The translations under genes were made by a program, and so were the position numbers. DNA of 64,000 bases from Saccharibacillus sp. JS10 (lineage in GTDB: Bacteria; Bacillota; Bacilli; Paenibacillales; Paenibacillaceae). Every line of letters starts with the position of its first letter. The stretch's first letter is position 1. Below are positions 31,914 to 44,193 of the stretch, piece by piece. The stretch covers positions 682,001 to 746,000 of the forward strand of contig NZ_JANFNS010000002.1 of NCBI RefSeq assembly GCF_024436065.1. The letters run 5' to 3'. The notes beneath the pieces were generated by a model. It worked only from the letters and a program-made list of their open reading frames with translations, ran no database searches and was not told the DNA's origin.

Positions 31914-32378
31914 ATGGATAAAACAAAAACGGAAGCACAAGCTAAAACAATCGAAGAAATTCTGAACCGTCAGGTTGCGAATTTGAATGTTCTTTACGTT
32001 AAAATTCACAACTTCCATTGGTACGTAAAAGGCGAAAACTTTTACACGCTGCATGTGAAGTTTGAAGAACTCTATAATGAAGTGACTGAAAAAATGGACG
32101 AAATTGCAGAGCGTATGCTCTCGATCAAAGCTAGCCCAGCAGCTACAATGAAAGAATATCTGGAGATTTCGAGCATTCAAGAAGCCGCAGGCGGCGAAGA
32201 TCATCGTACCATGGTACAAACGCTGATCGAAGACTTTGCAACCGTAGCTGAAGAAATGCAAGAAGGTCTGGAGCTTGCAGAAGAAGCACATGACCAAGCA
32301 ACAAGCGATATGTTGATCGCAATGAAACAAGATCTCGAGAAACATATGTGGATGCTTCGTGCATTCCTGGGACACTAA
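31914..32378 (+). CDS. dps: Dps-family DNA-protecting ferritin-like protein
   Basis: 154 aa. Forms a 12-subunit shell that stores iron and protects DNA from oxidation. The intersubunit ferroxidase signature is clear: HNFHWYVKGENFYTLHVKFEELYNEVTEKMDEIAERML holds the two His, Asp and Glu ligands. The end KHMWMLRAFLGH is typical. I chose the ATG at 31914 with AGGGA six bases upstream; an open frame extends 21 codons further but has no ribosome site. It is just upstream of the suf operon, in its own unit. Confidence 0.93.
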   Translation: MDKTKTEAQAKTIEEILNRQVANLNVLYVKIHNFHWYVKGENFYTLHVKFEELYNEVTEKMDEIAERMLSIKASPAATMKEYLEISSIQEAAGGEDHRTMVQTLIEDFATVAEEMQEGLELAEEAHDQATSDMLIAMKQDLEKHMWMLRAFLGH

Positions 32379-32420
32379 AATTCAATCATGTAAGACTTTG
32401 GCAGATGCCAAGTCTACTTA

Positions 32421-32445
32421 ACCCGATCCTTTTGGATCGGGTTTT
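32421..32445 (+). terminator. Intrinsic terminator after dps
   Basis: ACCCGATCC-ttt-TGGATCGGGTTTTA. Confidence 0.83.
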
Positions 32446-32549
32446 ACTTATTACAGGAGAATTTCCTGTTAAACAAGATGAATTGGATGGTTTAATTTTT
32501 AAATATAGGTGGATTCGTTGAACTGCATATTAAATTCAGGTAAAATAAA

Positions 32550-32578
32550 TTGAGTATCGACGATAATCAGTTTATAAT
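32550..32578 (+). promoter_or_regulatory. Sigma-A promoter of the suf operon
   Basis: TTGAGT (32550-32555), 17 bp, TATAAT (32573-32578), 89 bases before the sufC ATG. Confidence 0.75.
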
Positions 32579-32603
32579 CATTACAAGGTTATAATTATTT
32601 TGA
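32572..32603. promoter_or_regulatory. Two tandem PerR/Fur-type boxes on the suf promoter
   Basis: TTATAATCATTACAA (32572-32586) matches the PerR consensus TTATAATNATTATAA at 13 of 14 defined bases and overlaps the -10. TTATAATTATTTTGA (32589-32603) matches at 12 of 14 and covers the expected start. Both positions suit repression. Which Fur-family protein binds cannot be told from sequence; an AT-rich promoter could mimic one box. Confidence 0.5.
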
Positions 32604-32666
32604 TTAAAACGGTTGGTCAAAAAGAGATTACGGATTCACTATTATATTTCTGGAGGGACGCTGCAT

Positions 32667-33455
32667 ATGGCAACTAATTTCGTCATCGAAGGACTCAAAG
32701 CGGAAATCGAAGGCAAAGAGATTTTGAAAGGTATCAATTTGGAAATGAAAGGTGGAGAAATCCACGCAATCATGGGTCCAAACGGTACAGGTAAAAGTAC
32801 ATTGGCGTCTGCATTGATGGGACATCCGAAGTATGAAGTAACAGAAGGTTCGGCTTCGCTTAACGGTGAAGACGTATTGGAAATGGGCGTGGACGAACGT
32901 GCTCTGGCAGGTCTGTTCCTCGCGATGCAATATCCAAGCGAAATCGCTGGCGTAACGAACTCCGACTTCTTGCGCAGCGCAATCAATGCTCGTCGAGGCG
33001 AAGGCAACGAAATTTCGTTGATCAAATTTATTCGTCAAATGGAAAGCAGCATGAAAGGGCTCGAAATGAACCCTGAGTTTGCACACCGTTACCTGAACGA
33101 AGGTTTCTCCGGTGGTGAGAAAAAACGTAACGAAATTCTGCAAATGATGATGCTTGATCCGAAAATCGTCATTCTTGACGAAATCGACTCCGGTCTGGAT
33201 ATCGACGCTTTGCGTATCGTAGCGGCAGGCGTGAACGAAATGAGATCCGAAGATCGTGGATTCCTGATCATCACGCACTATCAACGTTTGCTTAACTATA
33301 TTACTCCCGACTTTGTACACGTTATGATGCAAGGTCGTATCGTAAAATCCGGCGGACCTGAACTTGCAGCACGTCTGGAGCAAGATGGTTACGATTGGAT
33401 CAAAGAAGAACTCGGCATTACAGACGAGACTGTCGGACAAGAACAAGAAGCTTAA
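32667..33455 (+). CDS. sufC: Fe-S assembly ATPase SufC
   Basis: 262 aa ABC-type ATPase of the SUF scaffold. Walker A MGPNGTGKST, signature FSGGEKKRNEI, Walker B IVILDEIDSGLD and the switch His in LIITHYQRLL are all present. It binds SufB and SufD and drives cluster assembly. I chose the ATG at 32667 after TGGAGGGA; the frame stays open upstream without a ribosome site. It is the first gene of sufCDSUB. Confidence 0.96.
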   Translation: MATNFVIEGLKAEIEGKEILKGINLEMKGGEIHAIMGPNGTGKSTLASALMGHPKYEVTEGSASLNGEDVLEMGVDERALAGLFLAMQYPSEIAGVTNSDFLRSAINARRGEGNEISLIKFIRQMESSMKGLEMNPEFAHRYLNEGFSGGEKKRNEILQMMMLDPKIVILDEIDSGLDIDALRIVAAGVNEMRSEDRGFLIITHYQRLLNYITPDFVHVMMQGRIVKSGGPELAARLEQDGYDWIKEELGITDETVGQEQEA

Positions 33456-33487
33456 TCTAAACTCAAACGGAAGGAGGAACACCAATT

Positions 33488-36424
<2,937 letters not shown>

Positions 36425-36442
36425 CGAAAGGGAGGAATCGAC

Positions 36443-37840
36443 ATGGCTAAACAAGCACCAGTTAGCGACGAGTACCAATATGGTTTTCGCGATGAACACG
36501 AGTCGATTTACAAAAGCGGTAAAGGCTTAACAAAAGAGATCGTAATCTCGATTTCGAAAATGAAAAACGAACCAGAATGGATGCTGGACTTCCGTCTGAA
36601 ATCGTTCGAACAATTCCAAAAAATGCCGATGCCTACTTGGGGCGGCGATCTGAGCGAATTGAACTTCGACGATATTCAGTACTACGTAAAACCGTCCGAA
36701 GGACAAAGTAAAACGTGGGAAGAAGTACCAAGCGAAATCAAGGAAACGTTCAACAAGCTCGGTATTCCAGAAGCGGAACAAAAGTTCCTCGCAGGTGTAT
36801 CGGCTCAGTACGAATCCGAAGTCGTTTATCACAATATGCAAAAAGAGTTGGAAGACCAAGGCGTAATCTTTATGGATACCGATACGGCGCTCAGAGAGCA
36901 CCCGGAAATCTTGAGAGAGCATTTTGCCAAAGTTATTCCACCATCCGATAACAAGTTCGCGGCATTGAACAGTGCGGTATGGTCTGGCGGTAGCTTTATC
37001 TATGTACCAAAAGGCGTAAAATGCGAAGTTCCTTTGCAAGCTTACTTCCGAATCAACTCGGAAAACATGGGTCAATTCGAACGTACACTGATCATTGCCG
37101 ACGAAGGCAGCTTCGTACACTATGTTGAAGGCTGTACAGCTCCGGTATACGGCACCAACTCGCTGCACAGTGCGGTCGTTGAGATCATTGTCAAAAAAGA
37201 CGCTCGTGTTCGTTATACAACGATCCAAAACTGGTCGTCCAACATCTACAACCTCGTTACAAAACGTGCAGTTGCAGAAGAAAACGCCAATATGGAATGG
37301 GTTGACGGTAACATCGGTTCGAAACTGACGATGAAATACCCGGCTGTTGTTCTTAAAGGACGCGGCGCGAAAGGTTCGGTATTGTCGATCGCGGTTGCCG
37401 GTAAAGATCAGCATCAGCACGCAGGTGCGAAAATGATCCACTTGGCTCCAGATACGACATCGACGATCATTTCCAAATCGATCAGTAAACATGGCGGCAA
37501 AGTAACGTATCAAGGTCTGGCTTCCTTCGGACGCAAAGCGACCGGTGCGAAGTCCAATATCAAATGTGATACGTTGATCTTGGATAACCAATCCACATCG
37601 GATACGATTCCGTACAACGAAATCTTAAACGATGATGTGATGCTGGAGCACGAAGCGACAGTATCCAAAGTCTCCGAAGACCAACTCTTCTACTTGATGA
37701 GCCGGGGTCTGAGCGAGAACGAAGCCACGCAAATGATCGTTATGGGCTTTATAGAGCCGTTCACGAAAGAACTGCCGATGGAGTATGCGGTCGAAATGAA
37801 CCGTTTGATCAAGTTCGAAATGGAAGGCTCGATCGGTTAA
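36443..37840 (+). CDS. sufB: Fe-S assembly scaffold protein SufB
   Basis: 465 aa. The family core shows [84 protein letters not shown]-like segments, [35 protein letters not shown]. It is the platform on which clusters are built. Last gene of the operon; AAAGGGAGGA precedes the ATG and a strong terminator follows. Confidence 0.97.
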   Translation: MAKQAPVSDEYQYGFRDEHESIYKSGKGLTKEIVISISKMKNEPEWMLDFRLKSFEQFQKMPMPTWGGDLSELNFDDIQYYVKPSEGQSKTWEEVPSEIKETFNKLGIPEAEQKFLAGVSAQYESEVVYHNMQKELEDQGVIFMDTDTALREHPEILREHFAKVIPPSDNKFAALNSAVWSGGSFIYVPKGVKCEVPLQAYFRINSENMGQFERTLIIADEGSFVHYVEGCTAPVYGTNSLHSAVVEIIVKKDARVRYTTIQNWSSNIYNLVTKRAVAEENANMEWVDGNIGSKLTMKYPAVVLKGRGAKGSVLSIAVAGKDQHQHAGAKMIHLAPDTTSTIISKSISKHGGKVTYQGLASFGRKATGAKSNIKCDTLILDNQSTSDTIPYNEILNDDVMLEHEATVSKVSEDQLFYLMSRGLSENEATQMIVMGFIEPFTKELPMEYAVEMNRLIKFEMEGSIG

Positions 37841-37875
37841 TCCGATTCCTTTTATCTTTTGAATCAACCAAGCGC

Positions 37876-37907
37876 AAAGAGGTAGCTTTCGGGCTGCCTC
37901 TTTTTTC
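37876..37907 (+). terminator. Terminator of the suf operon
   Basis: AAAGAGGTAGC-tttcgg-GCTGCCTCTTTTTT. Confidence 0.88.
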
Positions 37908-38187
37908 TTAGGTTTTCCCCAGTCTTTAAAAGGGCTAAATTTTACAACTCGCTCTACAACCCGGTTATCTGGTATACTAAACAAGTTGGCATTTTCTTTT
38001 AAATTTGTACAACGGGCAGGAATTCGTTTGACGATGCCGAATTAGTTTGGCTACGACATGTACGCATATGGCGCATAAGAATTGTCGCTTTCGTCCAAAG
38101 TTGTCTGATGGCGGCTGCCGTCGTTTGGCATTTGACGCGAGAAGAGCCATTTACATACGTGTTTTAAAGAAGGAGGAGTATAAGAAG
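37908..38187. other. Gap before the 190-aa gene
   Basis: A TATACT at about 37974 could be a -10 but has no good -35. The frame of the next gene stays open back to 38047 but without a ribosome site. No other structure seen. Confidence 0.35.
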
Positions 38188-38760
38188 ATGAGTTTCATTT
38201 CCGTAATCGCAAAAGAAAAATTTATAACCGTGATGTGCGACAATGGCGCTGCAGCCGGTTCGGAACATACACCGCAGCCGGAAGAGCAAGTTGTCAAAGT
38301 AGGAGAACGTGAATTTATTGCAATCGCTGGAGGAGATCGTGAAGCACGTGCTGTCATTGTGAAGCACGTCAAAGATCTGCTGGTCGAAGGTACGCCTTAC
38401 GACCGTATTTTGGTTATTTTACAAATGACATTGTCTGGTTTTTCGGAAAAAGGAAAATCGATTATGACGGCATTTGGCGGTGTGAACGCGAATGGTGATG
38501 TCGAAGTGTGCACCTACGACCACAACAGCCATGCTGAACGTCAATTGAAGCCACGCGGTAGCGAAGTTGCTTATTTCTTCCTTGCAGAAGGCGCAGGCAA
38601 ATATGGTAATCTCTATGAGCTGCTTCAAAACTTCTGGAAAGAAACAGGCACAGACACGCCAAGTGCCATGATTCAATCGCAAAAGTTGTTGAATCGTTAT
38701 GTAGCGTCGAAAGACGAAGATGTAAACGCAGCGACGTTCAAGCTGGTGCTGAAGAAATAA
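38188..38760 (+). CDS. Unrecognised 190-aa protein, possibly Ntn-hydrolase-like
   Basis: 190 aa of no family I can name with confidence. The start MSFISVIAKEKFITVMCDNGA, the strand FIAIAGGDREARAVIVKHVKDLL, YDRILVILQ and GKSIMTAFGGVNANGDVEVCTYDHNS recall the alternating strands and helices of proteasome-like Ntn hydrolases, where an early strand is followed by a DNG/DGG turn. This is only a resemblance. It is probably cytoplasmic. The ATG at 38188 has a strong AAGGAGGAG; a bidirectional terminator follows. Confidence 0.72.
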   Translation: MSFISVIAKEKFITVMCDNGAAAGSEHTPQPEEQVVKVGEREFIAIAGGDREARAVIVKHVKDLLVEGTPYDRILVILQMTLSGFSEKGKSIMTAFGGVNANGDVEVCTYDHNSHAERQLKPRGSEVAYFFLAEGAGKYGNLYELLQNFWKETGTDTPSAMIQSQKLLNRYVASKDEDVNAATFKLVLKK

Positions 38761-38769
38761 TAGAAAATA

Positions 38770-38810
38770 AAAAAACACGTGCTCGCTTTTAAGCGGATAC
38801 GTGTTTTTTC
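38770..38810. terminator. Bidirectional terminator
   Basis: AAAAACACGT ... ACGTGTTTTTT with an inner CGCTTttaAGCG, between convergent genes. Confidence 0.78.
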
Positions 38811-38829
38811 TGCTGAATGATAGCGAAAC

Positions 38830-39885
38830 TTAAGATTGATTTTCTGGTAATACTTCTTCGATATCCAAATCACGCTCGGTCGCTAGATCAATAAAACGAT
38901 CGCTCACCCGAATCAGCGGACGGAAAAAGTCGGTGGGATGATTCATCACAATATAACCCACTTCGCCATTCGTAAGCCGAACTTTTTTATTAATGAAGTA
39001 AGGCAGCATATTTCGGATAAAGGTATGTGTAGGTTCAGCTGACAATTGTCCAAAGCTCATCGCATACAATTCTTTTAACACATTAATCAGTTCTTGTTTG
39101 TCTTGATACACACGATTGCTGGTCATTGCACTATATACATCCGCAACAGCGATAATTCGTGACCACGGGTGCATTTCTTCTTCAGTGATTCCGTAAGGAT
39201 AACCGGTACCATCTCCGCGTTCGTGATGTTGCAAAGCGGCGGTCGCAGCGACCGTATCACCTAAAGAATTTCGAATGATTTCATATCCGTTTACCGTATG
39301 CGTTTTTACAATTTCGTATTCTTCACGCGTGAGTCGGTCCGGTTTATTCAAAATTTCGCTCGGAATCGTCGATTTGCCGATATCGTGCAGATAACCTGCT
39401 TGGCAAATTGCTGAAGCTTCGTCATGGGGATGTCCAAGCCAAAGAGCCAAATAATAAGATAGCATACCCACTTGCATAGAATGAACATACGTGTAGTTCG
39501 CATCTCGATTCAGCAGTAGCAACAACGCGACCGCATCTTTTTGAGAAGCCAATACATTAAATAGCGGTTGCATCATATCTTCGACCAGTGCACTATCGAA
39601 AGTACCGGTTGTCATCGATTCATGAAAAAGAGATTCGAACATGAGAACAGCATCGTCGAAAGTTGATTTGATTTCCGGGAAAAAGTAAGCCGCCGAACGG
39701 GGTGTAGAGTTTTCCATATCGTGTTGAACTTCGACATAATCGATACTGTGTTGAACAAGGCGAGCAATTTCTGCGTCGTGTAGAGCCGTGCCTTTGGCAA
39801 GAATGTGTACGCCGTGTCGATTAAAAGTATCGGCGAGCAGGCGGGCGCCTGGTTTGAGGTCGGTAACATGAACTTTCAAAAGCAT
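38830..39885 (-). CDS. HD-GYP domain protein
   Basis: 351 aa. The HD-GYP phosphodiesterase domain (about 115-305) has YLHDIGKSTIPSEILNKP (HD), HTVNGYEII, LQHHERGDGTGYPYGI (GYP) and RIIAVADVYSAMTSNR. Such enzymes hydrolyse cyclic di-GMP. A roughly 110-residue N-terminal part has no clear sensor domain, but begins with LKPGARLLADTFN, a segment shared with the second HD-GYP protein. No membrane helix. Divergent from the YunD-like gene. AAAGGAGACA precedes the ATG. Confidence 0.9.
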   Translation of the reverse strand: MLLKVHVTDLKPGARLLADTFNRHGVHILAKGTALHDAEIARLVQHSIDYVEVQHDMENSTPRSAAYFFPEIKSTFDDAVLMFESLFHESMTTGTFDSALVEDMMQPLFNVLASQKDAVALLLLLNRDANYTYVHSMQVGMLSYYLALWLGHPHDEASAICQAGYLHDIGKSTIPSEILNKPDRLTREEYEIVKTHTVNGYEIIRNSLGDTVAATAALQHHERGDGTGYPYGITEEEMHPWSRIIAVADVYSAMTSNRVYQDKQELINVLKELYAMSFGQLSAEPTHTFIRNMLPYFINKKVRLTNGEVGYIVMNHPTDFFRPLIRVSDRFIDLATERDLDIEEVLPENQS

Positions 39886-40303
39886 TGTCTCCTTTCTATT
39901 TATAACGAACAGATGCTGCGGACAAACGGTGGAGACGTTTAAAGGATTAAAATCTCTATGCCAAAATTCGACAGAGAATGTCTAACTCGTATATCGGCAT
40001 AAGCACTCCGATTTGTTTGAGCTTATCATGACAAGCAAAATACAATGTTAGCTTTCTCAATATATCATACTCGTTTACGAATTTGGAGTGCAAATCTATA
40101 GACAATTTAATCATACACATGCAAAAAAGTCTTATTTTTCTTTAAACTTTTTCTAATTACGATAAGTTTCATATCGATACCATGTGTAACAGTAAGGTCT
40201 TATTCTTTTCCAGTGACCTTTGTCATGTTAAAATGCTTGCATAGGCGAAACATCGCCAGGTTGGTAATCGATTTGAATCGAAGTCCGAAGGAGGACGGCT
40301 TCA
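39886..40303. other. 418-base divergent intergenic region
   Basis: AT-rich. A weak TTTTCC-N17-TAAAAT (40206-40234) may serve the plus-strand gene. I see no riboswitch, clear operator or small gene with a ribosome site. Confidence 0.4.
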
Positions 40304-41740
40304 ATGGGCTCAACAATAGAAGAAGTCGATACGTTGACTATTCTGCATACCAATGATCTTCACAGTCATTTCGAGCAGATGGGCAAGATTGCTGCTTTTA
40401 TCGCTGCGGAAAAAGCACAAGGAAAGCCGGTATGCACACTCGACATAGGCGACCATATGGATCGAATGGCGATTGAGACAGAAGGTAGTCTCGGCGCAGC
40501 CAATATCAATGTTTTAAATCGGTCTGGATACGACGCGATCACAATTGGTAATAATGAAGGATTGACGTTTACACCCGAGCAGCTTGGAGACGTGTATGCT
40601 GAACTAAATTGCCCGGTTGTATGCGGGAATATTCAGATGGCGGATGGTTCGATTCCAACATGGTTACAAACTCATGCTGTCGTGGAATCCGGAGACTTTA
40701 AGATCGGCATATTAGGTCTTACCGCACCTTTTGCTGATTTTTATCGGTTGCTTGGCGTACATGTGCTTGATCCTTTTGCGCATCTTCAGGAGCAGGTCAA
40801 TGAATTGCGTCAGCAAGTCGATGTCGTTGTGCTTCTTTCTCATCTAGGTCTTCCGTCGGATGAACGTATTGCCGGGATGGTCGAAGGCATTGATTTGATT
40901 CTAGGTGGGCATACGCATCACTTATTAACAGAACCGATCTGGATTGAACGAACACTGGTATGTGCGGCAGGTAAATTTGGACGGCATATCGGGAAAATTC
41001 ATATTGAACGGAATCGAAATTCGAAAATATGTACAGTCGTTCATGCAGAATTAGTTGAACTGAATGAGTCTGCTTTTTCTGATCCTGAGCTTGACCGCGT
41101 TATTGCAATCCATCATGAAGAAGCGTTGCAGAATTTGAAGCGTATAGCAGCGGTGTCTGAGCGAGAACTTGATGTCGATTACGAAAAAGAATCAGAGCTA
41201 GGCAATCTGCTTGCCCAGTCGGTTCGACATTTTGCGGGCGGCGAATTTTCGCTGGTGAATTCCGGTCAAGTACTCGGTTCGCTCCCTCCGGGAGAGATTA
41301 CCGAAGGAATGCTCCATGCGTTATGCCCATCACCGATCAATCCGTGTGTCGTCACTTTGCAAGGTCGGGATATTCTGCGAAGTTTGGAGCAATCTTTGTT
41401 ACCGGAATATACCGAAAAAAAGCTGACGGGATTCGGATTTAGAGGAGAGCGGTTAGGCGGATTATGTACCGATGGTCTATCCGTACTTTACGACCTAGAA
41501 GCTCCACCTTATTCACGAATCATCGAAGCTCGTACATCAGATCGAGTGATCGAGCCGGACGAGTCGTACCGAGTTGGCACGCTGGATATGTTTACATTCG
41601 GTGCAGGATACGAAACGCTCAGTCGTGGAACAGACAAATCGTTTATATTGCCTGAGTTTTTGCGCGATTTATTGCGATTAGAGTTAGGGCGTCCAGGTGC
41701 GGTGAGCGAAGCGTCAGCACTCCGATGGACACAAGTATAA
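40304..41740 (+). CDS. YunD-like metallophosphoesterase / 5'-nucleotidase family protein
   Basis: 478 aa. N-terminal calcineurin-type domain: ILHTNDLHSHFE, LDIGDHMDR, TIGNNEGLTF, VVLLSHLGLPSDE and LGGHTHHLL supply the two-metal site. The C-terminal part (about 290-470) is the 5'-nucleotidase domain (NLLAQSVRHFAGGEFSLVNSGQVLG). There is no signal peptide, so like B. subtilis YunD it should act in the cytoplasm, unlike UshA. The substrate is likely a nucleotide. GAAGGAGGA precedes the ATG. Confidence 0.9.
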   Translation: MGSTIEEVDTLTILHTNDLHSHFEQMGKIAAFIAAEKAQGKPVCTLDIGDHMDRMAIETEGSLGAANINVLNRSGYDAITIGNNEGLTFTPEQLGDVYAELNCPVVCGNIQMADGSIPTWLQTHAVVESGDFKIGILGLTAPFADFYRLLGVHVLDPFAHLQEQVNELRQQVDVVVLLSHLGLPSDERIAGMVEGIDLILGGHTHHLLTEPIWIERTLVCAAGKFGRHIGKIHIERNRNSKICTVVHAELVELNESAFSDPELDRVIAIHHEEALQNLKRIAAVSERELDVDYEKESELGNLLAQSVRHFAGGEFSLVNSGQVLGSLPPGEITEGMLHALCPSPINPCVVTLQGRDILRSLEQSLLPEYTEKKLTGFGFRGERLGGLCTDGLSVLYDLEAPPYSRIIEARTSDRVIEPDESYRVGTLDMFTFGAGYETLSRGTDKSFILPEFLRDLLRLELGRPGAVSEASALRWTQV

Positions 41741-41837
41741 GATAAAAAAATATCAACAGCCCTCGTTACCGCAATCTGCTACGCTTTGTAGCGGACACGA
41801 ATGGTAAAATGAGTAGGCTTAAATGGAGTGGAAGTTT

Positions 41838-42914
41838 GTGCGCCTGTTGTCGACCAGAAAAGTACAGCCTGGCATGAAGCTGGGAAAACGGATTTATAAC
41901 GAAGAAGGGTTAACGCTGTTGGCTGAAGGTGCGGAATTGACAGCTTCGATTCTTCGCAGATTAGAACATTTAAAAGTCGACATGTTGTATATTCAAGATG
42001 AGTTGACCGACGACATCGTATTGCCGGAGATGATTTCTGAAGAGACAAGGCGCCAGGCGGTAAAACAAATTCGTACCGTTTATCGAAGTATGATGAACGA
42101 TCGAGTAGGGAAGATGTCGTATCCGCATCTGGGGTACAGTTTTCGCAAAATGACCGAAGACATTTTGAATGATCTAGGGTCAAGAGAAGACGTATTGATT
42201 ATGCTAGGAGATATTCATACGACGGATCATTATTTATATGCTCATTCGTTTAATGTATGTCTGTATACATTGACCTTGGGCATGGCAGCTGGATATTCTC
42301 GCGAAGAGTTATTTACACTCGGGATGGGTTCTTTGCTGCATGATATCGGAAAGACTCAGATCGCTCCTGAAGTCTTGATGAAGCCGGGAAGATTGACCGA
42401 TGATGAATTTACCGAAATGAAACGTCATACCGAACTAGGGTATGCGATGTTGAAAGACGAACCGTTTGTCCCGTTACTTGCCGCACATTGCGCTTTTCAA
42501 CATCATGAACGTTTGGACGGGAGCGGTTATCCGCGCGGTATCCGCGATCAAGAAATTCATGATTACGCCAAATGGATCGCGATTACCGACTCGTATGATG
42601 CGATGACGACGAACCGGGTCTACCGACGAGGAATGTTACCTCATGAAGCGGTCGATATTTTGTATGGCGGATCAGGTACCCAATATGATCAGCGCAAGCT
42701 CGAAGTGTTCCGCGACAAAGTCGCATTGTATCCAGTGGGCCTTACCGTTAAGCTTAGTACAGGCGAGACCGGGGTCGTGACAAGCGTTCCGCCGAAAACG
42801 CCAAATCGTCCTATTGTTCGGATCTTTGAAGGCAGTGAAGGTCAAAGTGTGCAACCTTACGAACTGGATCTATCCCTTCATTTATCCACAATGGTTCAAA
42901 AAATTGCCGACTGA
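41838..42914 (+). CDS. HD-GYP domain protein (second)
   Basis: 358 aa. Begins LLSTRKVQPGMKLGKRIYNEEGLTLL, then a central region and an HD-GYP domain (about 130-320) with LLHDIGKTQIAPEVLMKPG, HTELGYAML, FQHHERLDGSGYPRGI and IAITDSYDAMTTNRVYR. Likely a cyclic di-GMP phosphodiesterase and a paralogue of the gene at 38830. I chose GTG 41838, which has GGAG nine bases upstream and gives the usual HD-GYP start; an ATG at 41823 is in frame. Same strand and 97 bases after the YunD-like gene. Confidence 0.89.
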   Translation: MRLLSTRKVQPGMKLGKRIYNEEGLTLLAEGAELTASILRRLEHLKVDMLYIQDELTDDIVLPEMISEETRRQAVKQIRTVYRSMMNDRVGKMSYPHLGYSFRKMTEDILNDLGSREDVLIMLGDIHTTDHYLYAHSFNVCLYTLTLGMAAGYSREELFTLGMGSLLHDIGKTQIAPEVLMKPGRLTDDEFTEMKRHTELGYAMLKDEPFVPLLAAHCAFQHHERLDGSGYPRGIRDQEIHDYAKWIAITDSYDAMTTNRVYRRGMLPHEAVDILYGGSGTQYDQRKLEVFRDKVALYPVGLTVKLSTGETGVVTSVPPKTPNRPIVRIFEGSEGQSVQPYELDLSLHLSTMVQKIAD

Positions 42915-43023
42915 TGATCAATAAAACGGTTATATAAAGAAAAGTAGGTTCTCTAGTTAAACGCTTCTAACATGACTTATGTAGGGGTTCGAAATCAGTT
43001 TTTTACTTATAAAGGTGGTCAAC

Positions 43024-44160
43024 ATGACAGTATTTAATAACAGTGGTCGTCAAATTCGCGATTTATCTCCAGAGTATGATCCGTGGGATCCGATTCGTTC
43101 GCTCCGTGAGCACGGACGACATCGCTTAACGAGCGTGGAAATGACGGTCACAAACTTATGTAATATGCGCTGCGAACATTGTGCGGTAGGCGATACATTG
43201 GTGATGAACGAGCCGGATATGATTCCGCTCGATCTGATGCTTCGCCGTTTGGACGAAGTGGAACATTTGGAGACGATTAGCATTACCGGAGGTGAGCCTT
43301 CTTTCCGCCGCCAGACTGTCGACAATGTGATTGTGCCGCTGCTTCGTTACGCCAAAGAGCGTGGGATTCGTTCGCAGATCAATTCCAATCTGACGTTGGA
43401 TTTGGAGCGTTACGAAAAACTGCTGCCGTATTTGGACGTGATGCACATTTCGTTCAACTACACAGGACCGGAAAGTTTCCATGAGACCGGATTTGCTAAC
43501 AGCGGGCATCCTGTTCCGTTTGCTGCGGCTGAGAAGATGTACAACCGCATGATCGACAATGCCAAAAGTCTAAGTCAATCCGGAATGTTAATTTCAGCAG
43601 AAACGATGATTAACTTCCGTACCCACAAACATTTGCCGCAAATGCACCAAGCGATTCTCGATATGGGTTGTCGTCGTCATGAAGTGCATCCGATGTATCC
43701 GTCGGCTTTTGCAGCGAATCTTCCGGTATTGTCGCTAGATGAAATGCGAATTGCGATTCATGATCTATTGGATCATCGTAATGAAGATGTATGGATGCTG
43801 TTCGGAACATTACCGATCTTTGCTTGCGGAAGCAGTGATGAAGAGCGTGAATTGTTACGTCGTCTGTACAGCGCCAAAAACGTTACCGTACGTAACGATC
43901 CAGACGGACGTAACCGCGTTAACGTGAATATGTTTACGGGCGAAGTGTTCGTGACTGACTTTGCAGCAATTCCATCTTTCGGAAGCGTATATAAAGACAA
44001 TCTGGACGATATTTTCGAAGAATGGACAACGCGCCATCCGCTCAATCGTACGGTCAATTGTCATTGCGATGCGGCAGGTTGCTGTGGACCGAACCTACTG
44101 GTAGCTGATATGTATTACAAAGGAGTCGATTTCAAATCACGCCGCGCTATTTTGGATTAA
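43024..44160 (+). CDS. Radical SAM protein, YfkAB-like
   Basis: 378 aa. The radical SAM cluster motif is CNMRCEHC (CxxxCxxC) after the strand SVEMTVTNL, followed by ISITGGEPSFRR. A C-terminal cysteine group (NCHCDAAGCCGP) may hold a second cluster or zinc. Overall it resembles the YfkAB proteins of Bacilli, whose reaction is unknown. I chose ATG 43024 after AAAGGTGG; GTG 43015 overlaps that site. Confidence 0.86.
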   Translation: MTVFNNSGRQIRDLSPEYDPWDPIRSLREHGRHRLTSVEMTVTNLCNMRCEHCAVGDTLVMNEPDMIPLDLMLRRLDEVEHLETISITGGEPSFRRQTVDNVIVPLLRYAKERGIRSQINSNLTLDLERYEKLLPYLDVMHISFNYTGPESFHETGFANSGHPVPFAAAEKMYNRMIDNAKSLSQSGMLISAETMINFRTHKHLPQMHQAILDMGCRRHEVHPMYPSAFAANLPVLSLDEMRIAIHDLLDHRNEDVWMLFGTLPIFACGSSDEERELLRRLYSAKNVTVRNDPDGRNRVNVNMFTGEVFVTDFAAIPSFGSVYKDNLDDIFEEWTTRHPLNRTVNCHCDAAGCCGPNLLVADMYYKGVDFKSRRAILD

Positions 44161-44193
44161 GCGGTATAGATTTGAAGAAAAGAGGAGATTTCA

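Noticed and set aside
40235-40303. Possible cyclic di-GMP riboswitch before the YunD-like gene, given neighbouring HD-GYP genes
   Set aside because: The conserved GEMM segments are absent; only a small GGCGAAACATCGCC hairpin is present.
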